Positions 6,185 to 10,086 of a stretch of DNA of 10,086 bases are shown piece by piece. Origin of the DNA: Bacteroides sp. Its GTDB lineage: Bacteria > Bacteroidota > Bacteroidia > Bacteroidales > Bacteroidaceae. The notes beneath the pieces are model-generated. The model ran no database searches. It was not told where the DNA came from and saw nothing but the letters and a program-made list of their open reading frames with translations. Numbering within the stretch: the stretch's first letter is position 1; every line of letters begins with the position of its first letter. Where the stretch lies: contig JASLCM010000225.1 of the NCBI GenBank assembly GCA_030151845.1, forward strand, positions 1 through 10,086, given 5' to 3'. The translations under genes and the position numbers were made by a program.

Positions 6185-7552
6185 TTAGACAGGTTTTGAA
6201 AATTTCTTAGTGGTGTTAATCATTAATTTATCTAGTGATGCTGCAACATTTCTAACAAAGAGCTTACCTCGAGGGGTTATTGATAAGCGAGAATCAGTAA
6301 GCTGAATGATTCCATCTTTAACAAAATCGCCTAGCTCCTTTTTATTAAAACGGAGTGCTTGGACCACCTCCTCTTTTGTTATTTGCAGTTGGGAGGCAAG
6401 TTTTTCCCACTCGAGGGTGTAGTTGCACATTAATGCGTCAATAACCGCTTTGGTTATTTGCTGTTCACTACTTAGTTGATAGCCCCTAGCAATTGGAAAC
6501 TGTCCGTTTTCAACCCTATCGACATACTCTTCTACACTTTTTGTATTCTGAATGTAGGCAGAGCTAAGTTGGCTGATGCCTGTTACTCCAAAAGCATAGA
6601 CCTGGCCAGTTGTTCTTTTGGTGCAGTAACCTTGAAAATTTCGGTGGAGTTGGTTCTCTTGAAGAGCCAGATAGAGCTCATCTTCTTCTTGTACAAAATG
6701 GTCCATGCCAATGGCATTGTAGTTCGCAGCAAGTAAGCGTTTTGAAGCCTCCTCAAAAAGCTCCTTTTTAGTTTGATCACTAGGCAACCCCACTCGCTCA
6801 AGAAGCAGTTGTCTCTTGCTAACCCAAGGAACATGAGCGTAAGAGAAAGTAACGAGTCGGTCAGGCCTCAACGCTATCGCTTTATCTATCGTCTCACTGA
6901 AACCTGCTGTTGTTTGGAGAGGAAGTCCATAAATAAAATCCATATTAATCCGAGCGTTGGCCGAACGTAGAATTTCAATAATCTCCTCAACAGGAAGTAA
7001 GGAGGGACGTCGGTTTACCGCTTGGAGTACTTCGTTGTTAAAATCTTGAATGCCTAAACTAAATCGGTTAAAATGAGCTTGAGTTAGCTCCTCCCAATAC
7101 CTTTCATCGAGATAGCCTGGATGACACTCTATTGCAATCTCCGGGCTCTCAATGAGTTCAAAACCATCAAGGAGAAGCTCGTTTATCTCTTTTAGTAGAT
7201 CAACTGGAAGCAGCGTAGGAGTTCCACCCCCATAATGTATTTGTGCAATTTTTCTCTCTTTATTTAAAAGAGGTTTGATGCGTTTAATTTCTAAGAAAAG
7301 AGCCTTAATGTATCGGTCTCTCTCCTCCTGTTTCATCATAGGAAAAGAGTTACACCCACAATAATGACACAGGTGTCGGCAAAATGGAATGTGAATATAG
7401 AAGGAGATGTGTTGCGGAAGAGAGTGATTCGACTCCTCGATTGCATCAAAATACTCCTTTTCTGTAAAGTTTGGGTGGAAAAAGTTTGCCGGCGGATAAC
7501 TGGTATATCGAGGTACGGGAACGTTGTATTTATCAATTAATTTTTTTGTCAT
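6185..7552 (-). CDS. hemN: Oxygen-independent coproporphyrinogen III oxidase (radical SAM)
   Basis: Decarboxylates two propionates of coproporphyrinogen III to give protoporphyrinogen IX, using two S-adenosylmethionines and a [4Fe-4S] cluster in the cytosol. The 455 residues match E. coli HemN (457). HIPFCRHLCHYCGCNSF (54-70) carries cluster cysteines C58, C62 and C65. C67 completes the CxxxCxxCxC pattern that separates true HemN from the heme chaperone HemW. Other HemN marks are RYTSYPP (15-21), GGGTPT (108-113), DFIYGLP (205-211), IGMDHF (281-286) and HRNFQGY (303-309). The C-terminal HemN domain is complete. The gene starts 3 bases after the stop of the upstream permease and ends at the hemG start, so it sits inside the import operon. 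The product it makes is the substrate of its neighbour HemG. Confidence 0.96.
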   Translation of the reverse strand: MTKKLIDKYNVPVPRYTSYPPANFFHPNFTEKEYFDAIEESNHSLPQHISFYIHIPFCRHLCHYCGCNSFPMMKQEERDRYIKALFLEIKRIKPLLNKERKIAQIHYGGGTPTLLPVDLLKEINELLLDGFELIESPEIAIECHPGYLDERYWEELTQAHFNRFSLGIQDFNNEVLQAVNRRPSLLPVEEIIEILRSANARINMDFIYGLPLQTTAGFSETIDKAIALRPDRLVTFSYAHVPWVSKRQLLLERVGLPSDQTKKELFEEASKRLLAANYNAIGMDHFVQEEDELYLALQENQLHRNFQGYCTKRTTGQVYAFGVTGISQLSSAYIQNTKSVEEYVDRVENGQFPIARGYQLSSEQQITKAVIDALMCNYTLEWEKLASQLQITKEEVVQALRFNKKELGDFVKDGIIQLTDSRLSITPRGKLFVRNVAASLDKLMINTTKKFSKPV

Positions 7553-7555
7553 AAT

Positions 7556-8773
7556 CTATTTTTTAAATGCAATGATAAGGTAAATGAGAGAGAGTGTGGC
7601 TAGGCCAACCTCAAGTGAAGCTAAAGATTGATACCCCATATGCTCTGCAATAAAACCACTAGCTATTGCAACACACATGGAGCTGAGATGAGTGATAACT
7701 GTTTGAATGGTAAAGTCGGTTCCCTCTTTTCCCGGCCGAACATAATCCATCGCTGTTGTATATACAATAACAGTGGCCATGCCATAACTACTCCATAGTA
7801 AAAATATACCAATATAGAGTAAGTAGGAGGAGTGCTCCATTTGCATGAGCAGCCAAAAGTAGATGGTACTAAGTAGAATCATCCCCCCAAACAATACTCT
7901 AGAGCGGTATCTTCCAATCCGCTTAACGAGGAGGCCGCCAACAAAAGAGGAGATAAATCCTACTGCAGTCCCCACAATACCGAAGAGGAAACCAATTTCA
8001 CTTGTTGTGTATCCCATATCTACCAAATAGGGTTTTAGCATGGCTAGTGTGCCAATGACTCCAGAGTAGAAGAGGAATAGAAAGATTATTTGTCTCCCAA
8101 TCATTCGGTCTTTTTGTGTAAAAAAGAGGAGTATATCTTTTCTGTTGGCACGATGCTTGGAGGCTTTTTGCTCAATTTTTAGGTTTTTATTCCGTAAGAG
8201 GGGTAGGATAGCTAAGAGGACAAACAGAGCGATATAGGGTAGAAGACTGTTCCAACCTATTTTTTGAAAAAGAAGAAGTAACAATCCCGATCCAATCATA
8301 ACCCCTCCAAAGCTACCCATAGCTTGCATGCTGTTCACCATACTTTTTTCTTTGTGACTAAAAGAGAGTACAGCTAAGGCATCGGTAGCGATATCTTGTG
8401 TTGCCGAAGCTGCAAAAGAGATAAAGATAAGTGTAATAACAAGAGTGAAATTCACCTGATAATCCATAAAGGCAACTACGACGATAGAGAGCGCATAAAC
8501 AAGTTCAGAACCCAAAATCCATCGCTTGTAATCGGTTAACGTTTGACACTTTCGATCTACATAAGGAGACCATAAGAACTTTAACACCCAAGGTAGCTTA
8601 ATGAGTTGCATGATTCCTATGGTAGAGAGTTCAAAATTCTCTTGTCGCATAATGATGGGAATCAAGGTAGAGAAAAAGCTCTTAGGAACCGATTGAGCAA
8701 TGTATAGCAAAAAGAAGGTCCATAAATTGAACCGTTTAATTTTAGAAGATGGAGCGAATGATTCTATATTCAT
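7556..8773 (-). CDS. AmpG/RhtX-like MFS permease, likely iron-chelate or porphyrin importer
   Basis: Inner-membrane protein of 405 residues with about 12 hydrophobic segments. It belongs to the AmpG-like branch of the MFS, shown by KLPWVLKFLWSPYVDR (59-74) and ATQDIATDALAV (124-135). A second motif A-like loop, GGLLVKRIGRYRSRVL, lies at 279-294. AmpG carries muropeptides, while close relatives RhtX and FptX carry ferric siderophores across the inner membrane as single-protein permeases. The gene starts 18 bases after a TonB-dependent receptor and ends 3 bases before hemN. The receptor context favours uptake of the receptor's ligand (siderophore, heme or porphyrin) over peptidoglycan recycling. 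The start is well placed, with a short hydrophilic N-terminus before helix 1. The substrate is inferred from neighbours only. Confidence 0.8.
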   Translation of the reverse strand: MNIESFAPSSKIKRFNLWTFFLLYIAQSVPKSFFSTLIPIIMRQENFELSTIGIMQLIKLPWVLKFLWSPYVDRKCQTLTDYKRWILGSELVYALSIVVVAFMDYQVNFTLVITLIFISFAASATQDIATDALAVLSFSHKEKSMVNSMQAMGSFGGVMIGSGLLLLLFQKIGWNSLLPYIALFVLLAILPLLRNKNLKIEQKASKHRANRKDILLFFTQKDRMIGRQIIFLFLFYSGVIGTLAMLKPYLVDMGYTTSEIGFLFGIVGTAVGFISSFVGGLLVKRIGRYRSRVLFGGMILLSTIYFWLLMQMEHSSYLLYIGIFLLWSSYGMATVIVYTTAMDYVRPGKEGTDFTIQTVITHLSSMCVAIASGFIAEHMGYQSLASLEVGLATLSLIYLIIAFKK

Positions 8774-8791
8774 TATCTGTTGCGTGTATGA

Positions 8792-10086
8792 TTAGAACTG
8801 GAGGTGAATTGTACCTCCAAAAGTAAGCGGCTTCCCTTTTTGTGCCAAAAGTTGGTTGGTCTGTACACTGTAGGCGATATAGTCTTTGTTTGTAATGTTT
8901 CTACCCCAAAGTGTTAAAGTAACATCACCTTTGGTGATTGCTAATTGCGTATTCCAAATGCCATAAAAGCCTTGAGCCTGGTTGTTGTTATCGGCCCAAT
9001 AAATTTTACCTGTGCCCAGATAGGTTACTCCTAGCTGCACTTTATCGATAAAGGCTATTGGGTGGTAAAAAGAGTAGTTTCCATGAAGCGATAAGGTTTG
9101 GTTCGGAACTAAGGGTAAGTGGTGATTTTTATAATTGGTGGCCTCATTAAAGAGATAGTTCTTGTAGATCGCTTGGGTATACCCATAATTAGCCTGTAAG
9201 GTTAAAGACTCGGTGAGAAGTCCTATAACACTAAGTTCAACCCCTTTACTCGATGAACGACCTATATTTGCTAACTTCCGACCTGTACCTGAGGCAAGAG
9301 GCTGATACACCTGCTGGTCTCTCCAATCAATATAAAACAGTGCAAGGTCTGTAGTTAATCTGTTGTTAAAGAAGTTTAGTTTTGCACCAATCTCATAGTT
9401 CCAACTATATTCAGGTTCAAACGTACGTTCCTCTTGTTCATCGAACGAGACATTAAAACCACCCGATTTATACCCCTTACTTACCGTTGAATAGATGTTT
9501 TGATGCGTAGGGGTGGTGTATTGAAGAGTTAGTTTTGGGGTAAATTGTTTAAAACTTAACTTGTCTTTTAGCTGGCTTACCAAGGAGTTGTTTTCTGTTT
9601 TTGTTTGGTAGTGGATAAAATCGTTTTTAGCATACTCATAGTCAAATCTTACTCCTGCTGTAAGTGACAAGCCTCTCCAAAAAAGGTGATTCAAAGTGGA
9701 CTGATGAAATGTTGCAAAACCATAGGTGGGGATTTCAAAGAACTTTTTGTCTTTTACCTCTTGCTTAAACTTATCGACCTGTAACTCTCGATCAATCGTT
9801 TGATAAAATCCAAACAGACCAAAAATCCACTGATACCTACAAGGAGTATCCGATTTTATCGTAAGCTCCTCTGCAATCATATGGTGTTTGTCTTTTTTTG
9901 TAACATAAAAGAGCTCTCGAGGAGAGAAATCCTGATCTATTTTTTGTTGATCAGAGAGGTATTGAAAGGAAGTCTGACTATGAATTCGAAAGCCTCTTCC
10001 TAAAAATTCAAGGTTTGCTCCTGAAGAAGATAAGGTACGTTGATAGGTGCTAGGTTGGTTGTAGTTAACAGAGGCAACCTTTCCTG
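8792..10086 (-). CDS. TonB-dependent outer-membrane receptor, C-terminal part, cut by the window edge
   Basis: Outer-membrane beta-barrel that takes up iron complexes or other ligands using TonB energy. An ATG exists at 9880-9878, but it is internal. Reading minus-strand codons from the right edge gives 68 more in-frame residues without a stop, so 430 residues are visible. These include barrel sequence such as FRIHSQTSFQYLS and the strand around IAEELTIKS, typical of ligand-gated receptors. Further marks are YSTVSKGYKSGGFN, a conserved strand of FyuA-like siderophore receptors, then IGAKLNFFNNRLTTD, GVELSVIG, LWGRNITNKDY, and a final strand ending in phenylalanine (GGTIHLQF), as needed for barrel assembly. 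The signal peptide, TonB box and plug domain lie outside the window. It is a single-chain receptor of the iron type, and no SusD-like partner lies downstream. It is the first visible gene of the operon with the MFS permease, hemN and hemG. Confidence 0.92.
   Translation of the reverse strand, partial: GKVASVNYNQPSTYQRTLSSSGANLEFLGRGFRIHSQTSFQYLSDQQKIDQDFSPRELFYVTKKDKHHMIAEELTIKSDTPCRYQWIFGLFGFYQTIDRELQVDKFKQEVKDKKFFEIPTYGFATFHQSTLNHLFWRGLSLTAGVRFDYEYAKNDFIHYQTKTENNSLVSQLKDKLSFKQFTPKLTLQYTTPTHQNIYSTVSKGYKSGGFNVSFDEQEERTFEPEYSWNYEIGAKLNFFNNRLTTDLALFYIDWRDQQVYQPLASGTGRKLANIGRSSSKGVELSVIGLLTESLTLQANYGYTQAIYKNYLFNEATNYKNHHLPLVPNQTLSLHGNYSFYHPIAFIDKVQLGVTYLGTGKIYWADNNNQAQGFYGIWNTQLAITKGDVTLTLWGRNITNKDYIAYSVQTNQLLAQKGKPLTFGGTIHLQF

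Noticed and set aside
6185..7552. HemW (heme chaperone) instead of HemN
   Set aside because: The fourth cysteine after the radical SAM triad and the HRNFQGY and IGMDHF motifs are marks of true HemN.
8792..9880. Receptor starting at the internal ATG at 9880
   Set aside because: The frame remains open to the right edge and the 68 preceding residues look like barrel sequence; a start here would lack a signal peptide and plug.
4808..10086. Genomic island or recent horizontal transfer of the hem operon
   Set aside because: No integrase, insertion sequence, tRNA, direct repeats or obvious base-composition break is visible relative to the neighbouring housekeeping genes.

Overview
The window looks like chromosome of a member of the Bacteroidetes, most likely order Bacteroidales. 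Three things point there: promoter boxes of the TAnnTTTG type, A-rich leaders that mostly lack a Shine-Dalgarno sequence, and a PheS with a four-cysteine insertion. The DNA is fairly AT-rich. Genus cannot be fixed from what is visible. No tRNA, rRNA, insertion sequence, CRISPR array or prophage was found.

Left part (1-4260, all minus strand): a housekeeping block read pheS, then a drug-efflux-type MFS transporter, then nth, then pgk, which is cut by the left edge. A strong hairpin terminator follows pheS. The MFS and nth genes overlap by 4 bases. pgk has a well-formed promoter of its own in the gap after nth.

Middle (4261-4807): pheS diverges from a small gene of unknown function (78 codons, plus strand). 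A 36-bp perfect palindrome lies between this gene and the convergent hem operon and probably terminates both.

Right part (4808-10086, all minus strand): a compact four-gene transcription unit. It holds the C-terminal part of a TonB-dependent outer-membrane receptor (cut by the right edge), an AmpG/RhtX-like MFS permease, hemN (oxygen-independent coproporphyrinogen III oxidase) and hemG (FAD-dependent protoporphyrinogen oxidase, HemY type). Gaps are 18, 3 and 0 bases. This joins an outer- and inner-membrane import route to two consecutive late steps of heme synthesis. The unit could import iron chelates for heme synthesis or, more interestingly, salvage porphyrin precursors. The substrate cannot be read from sequence, so salvage is a hypothesis.
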